From an uncultured Sphingomonadaceae bacterium (lineage in GTDB: Bacteria > Pseudomonadota > Alphaproteobacteria > Sphingomonadales > Sphingomonadaceae): DNA of 64,000 nucleotides. The position numbers and the translations under genes are program-made. Shown here piece after piece: positions 37,432 to 46,976 of this stretch (within the stretch, counting starts at the first letter, position 1; every line of letters begins with the position of its first letter). A model generated the notes under the pieces. The model was not told the origin of the DNA and searched no databases. It saw only the letters and a program-made list of their open reading frames with translations. The stretch spans positions 466,506-530,505 of the forward strand of contig CANMGU010000002.1 in the NCBI GenBank assembly GCA_947497455.1. The letters run 5' to 3'.

Positions 37432-38046
37432 ATGTCCGAAAACAGAGAGACCAAACCCAATTTACCTTGTGTCATAGTAGCCAAGGTCCGGTCCGGGATG
37501 GAGATATGCTTGCGCCCGCTTCACCCATCTGATCAGGACCGAATTGAACAGGGCATTATGGAGTTATCAGATCGATCCCGCTATTTGCGCTTTTTTTCCA
37601 GTTTCAAAATCGCTCCACCATCAGTGGTCGAGCGGCTATCGGCAGTGGATGGGATCAACCATATCGCGTGGGGCGTTGTTGATCTTGAAAAAGAGGGTCA
37701 CCCGGCGATTGCTGCAGCGCATGCGATCAGGGATGGCAAATATCCGGAGAAAGGGGAGTTCGCGATTGCGGTGCTGGATGACTATCACGGTAAGGGTGTC
37801 GCCCGCGCTTTGATCGCAGCCTTGTTCGCCAATTGCCGAGAACAGGGAATTACAATGCTCGACATTGCAGTGATGCATGAAAACAAAAAGGCCGCGCGGC
37901 TCGTCGCTGCACTGGGAGCCGAGCCGACAAAGAGCGAAGGTGCGGTTGCCCATTATCGCCTCGATCTGGAAACGGCCTTGAATGCGCTACGAGCAATGGA
38001 GAAGCCAGCGGGCCTCCGGACTATATTCGCGGCTTTTGACAATTAA
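37432..38046 (+). CDS. GNAT-family acetyltransferase (Pat-like N-terminus)
   Basis: A 204-residue acetyltransferase. ICLRPLHPSDQDRIEQGIME and SDRSRYLRFFSSFK resemble the GNAT domain found at the end of protein acetyltransferases that act on acyl-CoA synthetases, but the ligase-like half of Pat is missing. Motif A is AVLDDYHGKGVARALIAALF. It could act on proteins such as Acs, or on a small molecule. Upstream of the AbgT transporter gene by 99 bases. Confidence 0.85.
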   Translation: MSENRETKPNLPCVIVAKVRSGMEICLRPLHPSDQDRIEQGIMELSDRSRYLRFFSSFKIAPPSVVERLSAVDGINHIAWGVVDLEKEGHPAIAAAHAIRDGKYPEKGEFAIAVLDDYHGKGVARALIAALFANCREQGITMLDIAVMHENKKAARLVAALGAEPTKSEGAVAHYRLDLETALNALRAMEKPAGLRTIFAAFDN

Positions 38047-38078
38047 ACCACCCATTGGCTAACAATAGACAACATCTA

Positions 38079-38098
38079 TCAAGAACCATTATTCTTGA
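38079..38098 (+). promoter_or_regulatory. Inverted repeat before the AbgT-type transporter gene
   Basis: TCAAGAA (38079-38085) and TTCTTGA (38092-38098) form a perfect 7-bp inverted repeat with a 6-base spacer, 47 bases before the transporter ATG. No T-run follows, so a regulatory site is likelier than a terminator. Confidence 0.3.
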
Positions 38099-38145
38099 CG
38101 ATAGGCTGTCATGCATGGCTATGAATGGGGCTTAAATTCAACTAG

Positions 38146-39771
38146 ATGGGGATCGGGCTTGTGGCAAATGGTGACGGACAGACAGCGGCGCAAAGTTTAA
38201 ACACAGGATTTTTCGGCTGGATTGAACGCACCGGTAACAAACTTCCTGATCCGGTCTTTTTATTTTTCTACTTAATTCTCTTTGTTGTCGCATTGTCGGT
38301 TGTGGCGGACTTGCTCGGCTGGTCGGCGGTTCATCCGATCGAAGTGGATCCTGAAACCGGTGAACGGACCGTCATTGCAGCCTCCAGCCTTTTCTCCGCA
38401 GATAATATCAGGCGGCTATGGGTAGAAATGCCCAAGACTTTCACGCATTTCCATCCGCTTGGTTATGTGTTGGTCGTGATGCTGGGTGCCGGTGTCGCGG
38501 AGCGGTCGGGCCTGTTCGGCACTGCTATGCGGGCCGGTGTCCGCAACGCACCAACGATATTGCTAACGCCGATCGTCGCGCTGGTGGCTATGCTCGGCAA
38601 TCTGGCCGCTGATGCGGCCTATGTTGTACTCATTCCGCTTGCCGGTATCATCTTTGCCGCTGCCGGCCGTCATCCGGTGGCCGGAATTGCGGCTGCGTTT
38701 GCCGGTGTGTCCGGTGGCTTTTCCGCCAATCTATTCCCGGGTCAGCTTGATGCATTGCTGTTCGGGATCACCCAAGCAGCGGCAGAGACCGTTTTCACGG
38801 GATGGGAAGCGAATATAGCCGGCAACTGGTATTTCATCTTTGTGATGACCTTCGTTTTTCTGCCGGTCATCTGGTATGTTACCGACCGGATCATCGAACC
38901 GCGGTTGGGGACTTATAGCGGGTCGATTAACCCCAGCGCCAACCAGCTTGGAGGTGAAGATGTTGCATCTGAAACGCAGGACCGCCCTCTGAATGCGGGC
39001 GAGAAGCGGGGATTGCGCTATGCTGGCCTCGCGACACTGGGCGTAATAGCGCTATGGCTGGCGATGACCTTCGGCCCGGGCACTGCGCTGATCGACGAAA
39101 CCGCTTCGGCAGAGGCGCAGTTCACCCCCTTTTATCAATCGCTGGTCGCTGGTTTTTTCCTGCTCTTCCTCCTTGCCGGCTGGGCCTATGGCAAAGGCGT
39201 AGGCAATATTGAAAACCATCGTGATCTCGTGAAGATGATGAACGACAGCATGGCTGATATGGCCTATTTTCTTGTCCTCGCCTTCATGGTTGCCCATTTT
39301 GTTGCGATGTTCGGTTGGTCCAATCTTGGTCTGATTACCGCGGTACATGGCGCGGAATTTCTTCAAAGTCTTGATATGCCAGCACCAATATTATTGGCTC
39401 TGGTGGTAGTCTTCGTGGCTGTGATGAACCTCTTTGTTGGCTCGGCGAGTGCCAAATGGGCATTGCTTGCGCCAGTATTGGTGCCGATGCTTATGTTGAT
39501 CGGAGTCAGTGCTGAAACCACGACGGCGGCCTATCGTGTTGGTGATAGCGCGACTAATATCATCACGCCGTTGATGGTCTATTTCCCGCTTATCCTGATT
39601 TTCTGCCAGCGTTGGAACAAGGATTTTGGCATAGGCAATCTGACCGCAATGATGTTGCCTTATGCGCTCTGGTTGCTGGGTGCCGGATTGGCGCTGATCA
39701 TGGTCTGGGTGGCTTTCGAAATACCGCTAGGGCCATCTTCACCGGTCTTTGCGCCGCCGCCTTCGAGTTGA
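38146..39771 (+). CDS. AbgT-family transporter
   Basis: A 541-residue inner-membrane protein with roughly eleven to thirteen hydrophobic segments. Family features: GWIERTGNKLPDPVFLFFYL, HPLGYVLVVMLGAGVAERSG, AGVSGGFSANLFPGQLDALL and NLFVGSASAKWALLAPVLVP. AbgT proteins carry p-aminobenzoyl-glutamate, and some export sulfonamide drugs (MtrF). The start is ATG with poor ribosome site; a GTG five codons later has GGGGATCGGG before it and may be the true start. It ends exactly where trpS ends. Confidence 0.92.
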   Translation: MGIGLVANGDGQTAAQSLNTGFFGWIERTGNKLPDPVFLFFYLILFVVALSVVADLLGWSAVHPIEVDPETGERTVIAASSLFSADNIRRLWVEMPKTFTHFHPLGYVLVVMLGAGVAERSGLFGTAMRAGVRNAPTILLTPIVALVAMLGNLAADAAYVVLIPLAGIIFAAAGRHPVAGIAAAFAGVSGGFSANLFPGQLDALLFGITQAAAETVFTGWEANIAGNWYFIFVMTFVFLPVIWYVTDRIIEPRLGTYSGSINPSANQLGGEDVASETQDRPLNAGEKRGLRYAGLATLGVIALWLAMTFGPGTALIDETASAEAQFTPFYQSLVAGFFLLFLLAGWAYGKGVGNIENHRDLVKMMNDSMADMAYFLVLAFMVAHFVAMFGWSNLGLITAVHGAEFLQSLDMPAPILLALVVVFVAVMNLFVGSASAKWALLAPVLVPMLMLIGVSAETTTAAYRVGDSATNIITPLMVYFPLILIFCQRWNKDFGIGNLTAMMLPYALWLLGAGLALIMVWVAFEIPLGPSSPVFAPPPSS

Positions 39772-40767
39772 TCAGTCTCTCAGCAACCCCAATGCAGTAT
39801 AGGCTTTATCGACGGTCGGCTGGGCCAGGGCTTGAGCGCGTTCTGCTCCATCGCGCAATATTGCGTCGATTGCGCTCTCATCTTTACGCAACTCTTCATA
39901 GCGTTCCCGGATCGGGGCGAGTTTTGATACGGCAAGATCCGCCAAAGTTGGTTTAAACGCCCCAAAACCCTGTCCGGCATGCTGGTCGAGCACTGTTTGT
40001 GGACTGCTGTCTTCCAGCGCTGCATATATGCCGACAAGATTTGTGGCCTCCGGACGTCCGTCCAGATCCTTTAATTTGCCGGGCAGGGGCTCGGCATCAG
40101 TGCGGGCCTTCTTGATTTTCTTGGCGATAGTATCGTCATCGTCGGTCATGTTGATCCGGCTCAAATCAGACGGATCAGATTTCGACATTTTGGCCGCTCC
40201 ATCCCGCAAAGACATGATCCGCGCAGCGGTCGCACCGATAAACGGCTCGGGTAAGGTGAAAATCTCTGCGCCGGTATCGTTGTTGAACTTGGTTGCAATG
40301 TCGCGCGCCAGTTCGAGATGCTGTTTCTGATCTTCACCTACCGGCACATGGGTGGCTTGATAGATCAGCACATCGGCAGCCTGCAGCACAGGATAGCCGT
40401 AAAGACCCAGCGAGCTGCGCTGTTTATGCTTCCCCGATTTCTCTTTGAACTGCGTCATTCGGTCGAGCCAGCCCATGGGCGTGTTGCAGATCAAGAGCCA
40501 GGCGAGCTCGGCATGCTGGGGTACACGGGCTTGATTGAACAATATCGACTTTTGTGTGTCGACCCCGGCTGCGATGAGAGCGGCCGTCATGTCGCGACAA
40601 TTGGATGATAATTCTGCCGGATCATTGGGCACGGTAATCGCATGCAAGTCGGCGAGAAAGAACAGGCATTCAGATTCCTGCTGCAGTTTCACCCAATTTT
40701 TAATCGCACCCAGATAATTACCAAGATGGAGATTACCTGTGGGCTGTATGCCCGAAACTGTACGCAT
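39772..40767 (-). CDS. trpS: Tryptophan-tRNA ligase
   Basis: A 331-residue class I synthetase. The HIGH motif appears as GNLHLGNY in PTGNLHLGNYLGAIKNW, and KMSKS is intact in AAKMSKSDPSD. It is the last gene of the secB-murJ-trpS run and starts three bases after the murJ stop. Its stop codon abuts that of the convergent AbgT gene in the palindrome TGATCA. Confidence 0.97.
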   Translation of the reverse strand: MRTVSGIQPTGNLHLGNYLGAIKNWVKLQQESECLFFLADLHAITVPNDPAELSSNCRDMTAALIAAGVDTQKSILFNQARVPQHAELAWLLICNTPMGWLDRMTQFKEKSGKHKQRSSLGLYGYPVLQAADVLIYQATHVPVGEDQKQHLELARDIATKFNNDTGAEIFTLPEPFIGATAARIMSLRDGAAKMSKSDPSDLSRINMTDDDDTIAKKIKKARTDAEPLPGKLKDLDGRPEATNLVGIYAALEDSSPQTVLDQHAGQGFGAFKPTLADLAVSKLAPIRERYEELRKDESAIDAILRDGAERAQALAQPTVDKAYTALGLLRD

Positions 40768-40770
40768 GAT

Positions 40771-42360
40771 TTACGATCCTTCTTGTCCGGCTTCTTCCGC
40801 CGCTTTCTTCCTGGTTAACAGTGCGATTTTGTCGCGGTCCACCGCACCGGTTACCCATGCGAGCACCGCATAGACAAGACCGCCTACGCTGACCAGTACC
40901 GTAATCGATCCAATACGCTGCCAGACATTCCCGTCATACAAGCCTTCGCCAAGCGGTACCGCATAGATAAGAACCGCGGCCATGCCAGCCGCTGATAGTA
41001 TGATCCGGAAGATCCGCAACAGTAGAGACAGTTCAATCCGATAATGGCCGCGTCTGTGCAGCATGGTGTAGAGCATTGCGCAATTGGACCAGGCCGCCAA
41101 CGCCCCGGCCAGTGCCAGTCCGTAAATCCCATATATAGGAATGAGGATGATGTTGAGTGTGACGTTAATGAGCAGAGAAATGCCCGCAGTATATACCGGC
41201 GTTCTTGTGTCCTTCCGCGCGAAAAACCCAGGGATAAGAACCTTGACCAGAACATAGGCCGGTAGGCCGATTACCAATGCCGCCACTACACTGGCCGTTG
41301 TCGCACCATCGCTCGCCTCGAAATTTCCGCCGACATAGAAGGATGTGACCAGCGGTCCTGCGGCAAAAAACAAGGCCATGGCGGCCGGGATGGTCAAGAG
41401 CATGGCAAGCTCTATGGCATTGCTCTGCAAACGTTGTGCACCGCTTTGGTCATTCTTGGCAATGAAGCGGGAGAGCGCTGGCAAGATGGCGGTTCCCAAT
41501 GCAATGCCAATAATCCCGAGCGGCAGTTGGTTGAGCCGGTCACCCATGGCGAGATAGACAAAGCTGCCCTCTGGCAGACGGCCGAGAAAGAACAGGTCGA
41601 TGAAACGGCTGATCTGATAAATACCCGCGCCAAATATGGCCGGGAGTATCAGGATACCAAGCTCCTTTACATCGGCCGTAAATTTGGGCTTCCGGATGGC
41701 GAAAGAGAAACCCGCTTTGCGCGCCCAGTAATAGAGCCAGAGCATCTGCAGCAGGCCCGATATCGATACAGCGAAAGCGAGATAGTAAGCGGTGCGGCGA
41801 GGGTCAGCCCCTCCGTCCATCCACAATGCAATCAGCAGCGCCGTTATCTTGCAGATATTGAGCATGATCGGTGCTGCGGCTGCGGCTGCGAACCGGCTGA
41901 CGCTGTTCAGGATCGCCGCGAAAAGCGTCGTGATACTGATCAAGCCAAGATAGGGAAATGTTATGCGGGCCAATGCGATTGAAAAGGCGTTGGTTCGGCC
42001 GCCTTCACCAAAATCATCGATAAACCATATGATCGCGGGCATCGCCAACATCATAATGGCAGAGAATATCAGCAAGATCGGGACAAAGACTGACAGAACA
42101 TCAATCGCAAAATTTTGTGCGGCAGAGCGCTGTTCGTCTTCCTCTATCTTGCGGTTGAACAATGGCACAAAAGCGGCTGAGAAGGCGCCTTCGGCGAATA
42201 GCCGGCGGAAGATATTGGGCAGCTGAAACGCAAGCTGCCAGGCGTCAGCGGCTGCGCCCGCGCCCAGCACGCGCGCAAGCATGATGTCGCGCACAAAACC
42301 GAAGATTCGACTGACCATGGTCAGTCCGGCAATGGTTCCGGTAGATTTTAGCAGGTTCAA
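40771..42360 (-). CDS. murJ: Lipid II flippase MurJ
   Basis: A 529-residue inner-membrane protein with about fourteen helices, moving lipid II across the membrane for peptidoglycan synthesis. Seen: SRIFGFVRDIMLARVLGAGA, LPNIFRRLFAEGAFSAAFVP and LAMGDRLNQLPLGIIGIALG with GTAILP, all MurJ hallmarks (conserved Arg in the first cavity). It lies between secB and trpS on the same strand. Confidence 0.97.
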   Translation of the reverse strand: MNLLKSTGTIAGLTMVSRIFGFVRDIMLARVLGAGAAADAWQLAFQLPNIFRRLFAEGAFSAAFVPLFNRKIEEDEQRSAAQNFAIDVLSVFVPILLIFSAIMMLAMPAIIWFIDDFGEGGRTNAFSIALARITFPYLGLISITTLFAAILNSVSRFAAAAAAPIMLNICKITALLIALWMDGGADPRRTAYYLAFAVSISGLLQMLWLYYWARKAGFSFAIRKPKFTADVKELGILILPAIFGAGIYQISRFIDLFFLGRLPEGSFVYLAMGDRLNQLPLGIIGIALGTAILPALSRFIAKNDQSGAQRLQSNAIELAMLLTIPAAMALFFAAGPLVTSFYVGGNFEASDGATTASVVAALVIGLPAYVLVKVLIPGFFARKDTRTPVYTAGISLLINVTLNIILIPIYGIYGLALAGALAAWSNCAMLYTMLHRRGHYRIELSLLLRIFRIILSAAGMAAVLIYAVPLGEGLYDGNVWQRIGSITVLVSVGGLVYAVLAWVTGAVDRDKIALLTRKKAAEEAGQEGS

Positions 42361-42423
42361 CGGTTCGCCCCAAAGCGAACGCGCTGCATATTCATGCCTC
42401 GAAAGGCTTTATAGTTGGGATGT

Positions 42424-42936
42424 TTAGGCGTTACCAACCGGTTGTTCTCCGGACTGCATCGCGGCCTGCTGTTCACGCTGCTGCATGTAGAGCGCAGTGA
42501 AATCAATCGGCTCAAGCATTAGCGGCTGGAAACCGGCGTCCCGCACGGCATCGGAAATAATTGCCCGTGCAAAGGGGAAGAGCAACCGTGGTGCTTCGGC
42601 AAACAGAAACGGATGGGCTTGTTCCTCGGTGACATTACGCAAGCCGAAGAGGCCGCTATAAAGCAGCTCGACCTGAAAGGCGATGCCTTGATCGGCCTTG
42701 GCGACAACGTCGATCTTCAGTTCGACTTCATGGACTTCGTCAGAGACGGGTTTCGAACCAATGTTAAACTGTACGTCGATTTGCGGCTGGGTTTCCCACT
42801 GATAGACGTCCGGCGCGTTGGGATTTTCAACCGAAAGATCTTTTACATATTGCGAGATTACGCCAATTTGTGGCTGGTTATCTGCACCATTGGCTGCTGG
42901 ATCCGCTGTTGTGATATTGTCATTTTCGTCAGCCAT
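42424..42936 (-). CDS. secB: Protein-export chaperone SecB
   Basis: A 170-residue cytosolic chaperone that holds preproteins unfolded and hands them to SecA. The core (VISQYVKDLSVENPNAPDVY to APRLLFPFARAIISDAVRDA) is that of SecB. The acidic N-terminal tail and Gln-rich C-terminal tail are common in alphaproteobacterial forms. Start set at the ATG with AGGATGAG upstream; an open frame runs 50 codons further up without support. It diverges from the Tim44-domain gene across 297 bases, in which I see no strong promoter. Confidence 0.96.
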   Translation of the reverse strand: MADENDNITTADPAANGADNQPQIGVISQYVKDLSVENPNAPDVYQWETQPQIDVQFNIGSKPVSDEVHEVELKIDVVAKADQGIAFQVELLYSGLFGLRNVTEEQAHPFLFAEAPRLLFPFARAIISDAVRDAGFQPLMLEPIDFTALYMQQREQQAAMQSGEQPVGNA

Positions 42937-43233
42937 GTGGCTCATCCTTTCGGGAAATTTCATATAATTAACTCGAGGAGCATCATCATGCCCCGTTTGC
43001 AGCGCGCCTAGCAGGGGATTGGGGACAGAGCAATGCCTCAAATAAGTCCGTCCTTGAGGTGGATAAGTGCCTGACATAAGTAACAATCCGTAAGGCCATA
43101 TTCACAAACTTACGGCTAAACTAGGCGATATTCGCTTCCTGAAGCTGATAATAGCCTGCGAAAGACGCGAAAGCCATTTGAAACTGGCGCTCTTCCCGCC
43201 TATGTAGGATGGAATTGAGATATTGGAGATATC

Positions 43234-43923
43234 GTGACTATCGAGATTGTTCTGTTAGCGATGGTGGCTGCCTTTTTAGGCTTGCGCCTCTATTCCGTTT
43301 TGGGAAAACGCACCGGCCACGAGCAGGAGCATACCCCGCGAAACATAGAGAATGGCTTGGATAAACGGGTACAGGACCGGCCAGCGCGCGATGATAAGCA
43401 GGACAGTCCCATTCCCGATATCGTTCCAGCTTCCCCTGCACCAGCGGCACCGCCGACGATGATCTATGACACTGCAGCCGAATCGGGCATGCGCGCTATC
43501 ATCAATGCGGATCGCAATTTTGACGCGGGCCGTTTCGTGGAAGGTGCGAAAGCGGCCTATGGAATGATATTAGAAGCATTCTGGACCGGTGACCGCGAAC
43601 AGTTGAAAGAGCTGTGTGACGAGGACGTGTATGATAGTTTTGTCGAAGCTATTGAAGCGCGTGAGAAAAATGGCGAGATTTTAGAAAACCGTCTGGTACG
43701 GATCGAAGAGGCACGGATTGCCGATGCGGACTATGACAGGCGGATGGCACGCATCACGGTGCGCTTTGATGCCGACATCGCTGCTGTGGTTAAAGACAAG
43801 GACGGCAAATTGATCGGCGGATCGTTAAGCGATGCAGTCGAGACCCATGATGTCTGGACGTTCATGCGCGACCTTTCCAGCGCGAATCCAAACTGGATTC
43901 TCGACGAGACCGATGAAGCATAG
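43234..43923 (+). CDS. Tim44/TimA-domain membrane-anchored protein
   Basis: A 229-residue protein. One N-terminal membrane helix (EIVLLAMVAAFLGLRLYSVL) is followed by a flexible Pro/Asp-rich linker and a Tim44-like domain from about residue 85 (NADRNFDAGRFVEGAKAAYG, AFWTGDREQLKELCDEDVYD). Tim44-domain proteins associate with membranes and protein translocation. Divergence from secB is a recurrent alphaproteobacterial order and supports a role near protein export. Start is GTG with GGAG seven bases before it. It leads directly into mltA and smr. Confidence 0.9.
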   Translation: MTIEIVLLAMVAAFLGLRLYSVLGKRTGHEQEHTPRNIENGLDKRVQDRPARDDKQDSPIPDIVPASPAPAAPPTMIYDTAAESGMRAIINADRNFDAGRFVEGAKAAYGMILEAFWTGDREQLKELCDEDVYDSFVEAIEAREKNGEILENRLVRIEEARIADADYDRRMARITVRFDADIAAVVKDKDGKLIGGSLSDAVETHDVWTFMRDLSSANPNWILDETDEA

Positions 43924-43951
43924 GGCTTTCGCGGAGCAAAACATCAAAATC

Positions 43952-45256
43952 ATGAAAATCGGGGGATTGTTGGGCGCGATGGCGCTAGTCAGCGCATGTT
44001 CGCTATCCATCATACCCGAGGGTACTGCCCGCAGCGCACCGCCCGAAGAGGGTGTGTGGACCGCGGGCGATGTCCCGACTTCTCAGCCGGTACGCTCTCC
44101 GGCACGACAATCTCCGGTAAGGCAAACGGCGGGGACCGTCGAAGCGATCGCCTCCGACCGGATCACGCCGATTTCTGATGACACCACAAGGGCGACAGGA
44201 GCCGGGATTGCTCTGGGTCCCGATATCACATCATTAAATTTGCAATCGGGCAAGGCAAGCGCAGCCCTGAAATCCTTTCGGACCAGTTGTTCATCCTTGG
44301 TGCGCCGCACCGACAATAGCGGCCTGAGCCAGGGTGAAGATTGGCGACAATCCTGTGATGCGGCCAGAAGTTGGCAGGATGGAGACGCGCGCCGTTTTTT
44401 TGAAAGCTATTTTGAAGCAGTACAAGTTGGTGACGGCAGAGCTTTCGCCACTGGTTATTTTGAACCGCAGATTCAAGGATCGCGTGTGCGCAGCAATGGC
44501 AGTCAGGTGCCGATATACAAGCGCCCATCCAATTTGCTGGACGTCGACCTTGGCCAGTTTTCCGAGGATCTGAAAGACAAGCGTATCCGCGGCAAGGTCG
44601 ATGGAACCAGGCTGGTTCCCTTTGAGGAGCGAGCCCAAATTGATGATGGTGCATTGCAGGGCAAGGGCCTTGAGCTGGCTTGGGCGGCTGATTATATCGA
44701 GTTTTTCTTCCTGCAAATTCAAGGTTCCGGCCGCGTTGCCATGCCCGACGGCTCGGTCATGCGGATTGGCTATGATGGACAAAATGGTCGCGACTATACC
44801 GGCATCGGACGGGTGATGCGTGAGCGCGGATTGCTCGCCGATGGCAAGACCAATATGCAAGGCATAGTTGAATGGTTGCGTGCCAATCCCGAAGAGGGTC
44901 GCAAGATCATGCGCGAGAATAAGAGCTATATATTCTTCCGTGAACTGACTGGTCCCGGGCCGCTGGGTGCGATGGGTCACCCGGTCGTGGGCCGGACGTC
45001 GGTCGCCACCGATCCCAAATTTGTGCCCCTCGGTGCGCCGGTGTTCCTAGATATGGAGCATAATATTGCTGACGGCCTTTGGATCGCACAGGATACGGGC
45101 GGCGCAATCAAGGGGTCGAATCGGTTCGATACTTTCTGGGGGGCGGGAGAAGAGGCCGCTCAGATTGCAGGCGGCATGTCATCGCGTGGACAGGCATTAG
45201 TCTTCCTGCCCAAAGGCAGTGTCGCCAGACTGCTCCAACGCCAGCAAGGCAACTAG
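43952..45256 (+). CDS. mltA: Membrane-bound lytic murein transglycosylase A
   Basis: A lipoprotein (lipobox VSAC, Cys16) of 434 residues that cleaves peptidoglycan glycan strands with formation of 1,6-anhydro ends. MltA features: GYFEPQIQGSRVR, LELAWAADYIEFFFLQIQGS, YDGQNGRDYTGIGR and the 3D domain with the catalytic Asp in WIAQDTGGAIKGSNRFD. Start uncertain: this ATG gives a compact lipoprotein signal; another ATG 13 codons upstream would overlap the Tim44 gene by eleven bases. Neither has a strong ribosome site. Confidence 0.93.
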   Translation: MKIGGLLGAMALVSACSLSIIPEGTARSAPPEEGVWTAGDVPTSQPVRSPARQSPVRQTAGTVEAIASDRITPISDDTTRATGAGIALGPDITSLNLQSGKASAALKSFRTSCSSLVRRTDNSGLSQGEDWRQSCDAARSWQDGDARRFFESYFEAVQVGDGRAFATGYFEPQIQGSRVRSNGSQVPIYKRPSNLLDVDLGQFSEDLKDKRIRGKVDGTRLVPFEERAQIDDGALQGKGLELAWAADYIEFFFLQIQGSGRVAMPDGSVMRIGYDGQNGRDYTGIGRVMRERGLLADGKTNMQGIVEWLRANPEEGRKIMRENKSYIFFRELTGPGPLGAMGHPVVGRTSVATDPKFVPLGAPVFLDMEHNIADGLWIAQDTGGAIKGSNRFDTFWGAGEEAAQIAGGMSSRGQALVFLPKGSVARLLQRQQGN

Positions 45257-45261
45257 TCCCG

Positions 45262-45822
45262 ATGTCTGACCGGCCTCTAACCGCCGGTGAAAAGGCGCTG
45301 TGGCAGAAAGTCATTGAGACAGTCGAACCGCTCGATCAGGCGCGTATAAGCCGCGTAAGAGCTCTGCCTGTGGCAAAGAAACTGCCAGAAGTGCGCGGGC
45401 CAATTACAGCGGAAACGTTCGGCGGTGCGCCCTCAAAAGCGGTTCCCTTAAGGGACCAGGTCGCCATTCCGGAGAAAGCGGGGCTGGACGGTCATTGGGA
45501 CCGCCGCCTGAACAAAGGCGTGGTTCAGCCCGACGTAACCATTGATCTGCACGGATATACCTTGTCATCGGCACACGGACGGCTGGATAGCGCTCTGGAA
45601 TTGAGTATCGCCGCGGGACATCGCGCAATCTTGCTGATCACCGGAAAGGCACGCAGCGAAGAACAGCGTCGGCGCGAAGGCGGACGCGGTGCAATCCGGG
45701 CGGCGATTTCCGACTGGCTGGCTGCATCTCGCCACGCTTCGCATATCGCGGCCGTTAGACGTGCCCATCCCCGCCATGGCGGTGCTGGTGCTTTGTACAT
45801 AATCTTGCGCAGACGGCGATAA
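45262..45822 (+). CDS. Smr-domain protein
   Basis: A 186-residue protein. The C-terminal part is a Smr domain: TIDLHGYTLSSAHGRLDSAL with the D-L-H-G motif, LLITGKARSEEQRR (the T-G-K/H-G-type loop) and RRAHPRHGGAGALYIILRR. Smr domains are DNA or RNA endonucleases; in recent work SmrA/SmrB act on RNA. It resembles SmrA-like small proteins of alphaproteobacteria. Start is the ATG five bases after mltA. It is convergent with dapE. Confidence 0.9.
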   Translation: MSDRPLTAGEKALWQKVIETVEPLDQARISRVRALPVAKKLPEVRGPITAETFGGAPSKAVPLRDQVAIPEKAGLDGHWDRRLNKGVVQPDVTIDLHGYTLSSAHGRLDSALELSIAAGHRAILLITGKARSEEQRRREGGRGAIRAAISDWLAASRHASHIAAVRRAHPRHGGAGALYIILRRRR

Positions 45823-45825
45823 TTC

Positions 45826-46968
45826 TCAGCCCAGTGCCCGTTCAACAACCAGCGTGTAAATTTTCGACAATTGCTCCAAGTCTTCCACTGCTACCGCTTC
45901 ATCCAGCTTGTGCATCGTTGCATTGCACAAGCCAAATTCCACGACGGGCACTATTTTCGATAGGAAGCGGGCATCCGATGTTCCGCCAGTGGTTGATAGT
46001 TCCGGTTCCACCCCGGTGACTTCGGTAATCGCCTCGGCAATCAGCCCGGACAATTCCCCGGGGGGCGTCAGAAACGGTTCGCCGGAAATGATGGGATTGA
46101 GTTCGCCGCCGTTGCGCTCGACAATTTCGTGGATCAGCGTGCTGAGACTATCGCCGCTATGCTGATCGTTAAACCGGATCGACAGTCGCCCTTCGGCCTT
46201 GGCGGGAATGACATTATGCGCCGGATTGCCAACATGCAGGTCGGTAAACTCGATATTGCTCGGCTGAAACCAGTCCGTGCCCTCATCAAGCCGGACCGCG
46301 TCAATTTCACTCAGGATCTTGCCGAGCTTGGTGATCGGATTGTCGGCAAGATGCGGATAGGCCACATGGCCCTGAGTACCTTTGACGGTAATCCACATAT
46401 TGACCGATCCGCGCCGGCCGATTTTCATCATATCGCCAAGCCTATTCACTGATGTGGGTTCACCCACTAGGCAAAGGTCAGGCGTAATGCCGCGCTTCGC
46501 CATCAGGTCCATCAAGGCGACGGTGCCAAAACGCGCAGGGCCTTCTTCGTCACCGGTAATGATCAGGCTGATCGTTCCCAGATTGCGGGGCAGATCATGC
46601 AATGCGCTGACAAAAGATGCGATGCTGCCTTTCATGTCGACCGCTCCGCGTCCGTGTAGCAGCTCGCCTTTCACTTCCGGAACGAACGGGTCGCTGCTCC
46701 ATCCTTCGCCAGGAGGAACGACGTCGAGATGTCCGGCAAATGCAAAATGGCGGGACCCTTCCACGCCTTTGCGGATCGCGAAGAGGTTCTCGACCGCGCC
46801 GCCCAGCCCATCATCTTCCGGCCTGTCGCCGGCGATGAAACGAGATACTTCAAAACCAAGTGGTTCCAGCATCGCTTCCATTTCATCAAATACGGGTCCT
46901 GTCGCCGGCGTTATGCTGGAGCAGGCGATCAGGCGCTTGGCCAGTTCAAGGGCGCTGTTGTCGCTCAT
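45826..46968 (-). CDS. dapE: Succinyl-diaminopimelate desuccinylase
   Basis: A 380-residue zinc hydrolase of the M20 family that makes LL-diaminopimelate for lysine and peptidoglycan. Zinc and catalytic residues: H80 and D82 (FAGHLDVVPPG), D111 (GRGAVDMKGS), E141 (catalytic base) and E142 (TGDEEGPA). The dimerisation domain follows, with TTGGTSDARFL near the end. It starts 8 bases after the GST gene ends on the same strand. Confidence 0.96.
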   Translation of the reverse strand: MSDNSALELAKRLIACSSITPATGPVFDEMEAMLEPLGFEVSRFIAGDRPEDDGLGGAVENLFAIRKGVEGSRHFAFAGHLDVVPPGEGWSSDPFVPEVKGELLHGRGAVDMKGSIASFVSALHDLPRNLGTISLIITGDEEGPARFGTVALMDLMAKRGITPDLCLVGEPTSVNRLGDMMKIGRRGSVNMWITVKGTQGHVAYPHLADNPITKLGKILSEIDAVRLDEGTDWFQPSNIEFTDLHVGNPAHNVIPAKAEGRLSIRFNDQHSGDSLSTLIHEIVERNGGELNPIISGEPFLTPPGELSGLIAEAITEVTGVEPELSTTGGTSDARFLSKIVPVVEFGLCNATMHKLDEAVAVEDLEQLSKIYTLVVERALG

Positions 46969-46976
46969 GATGGGAC

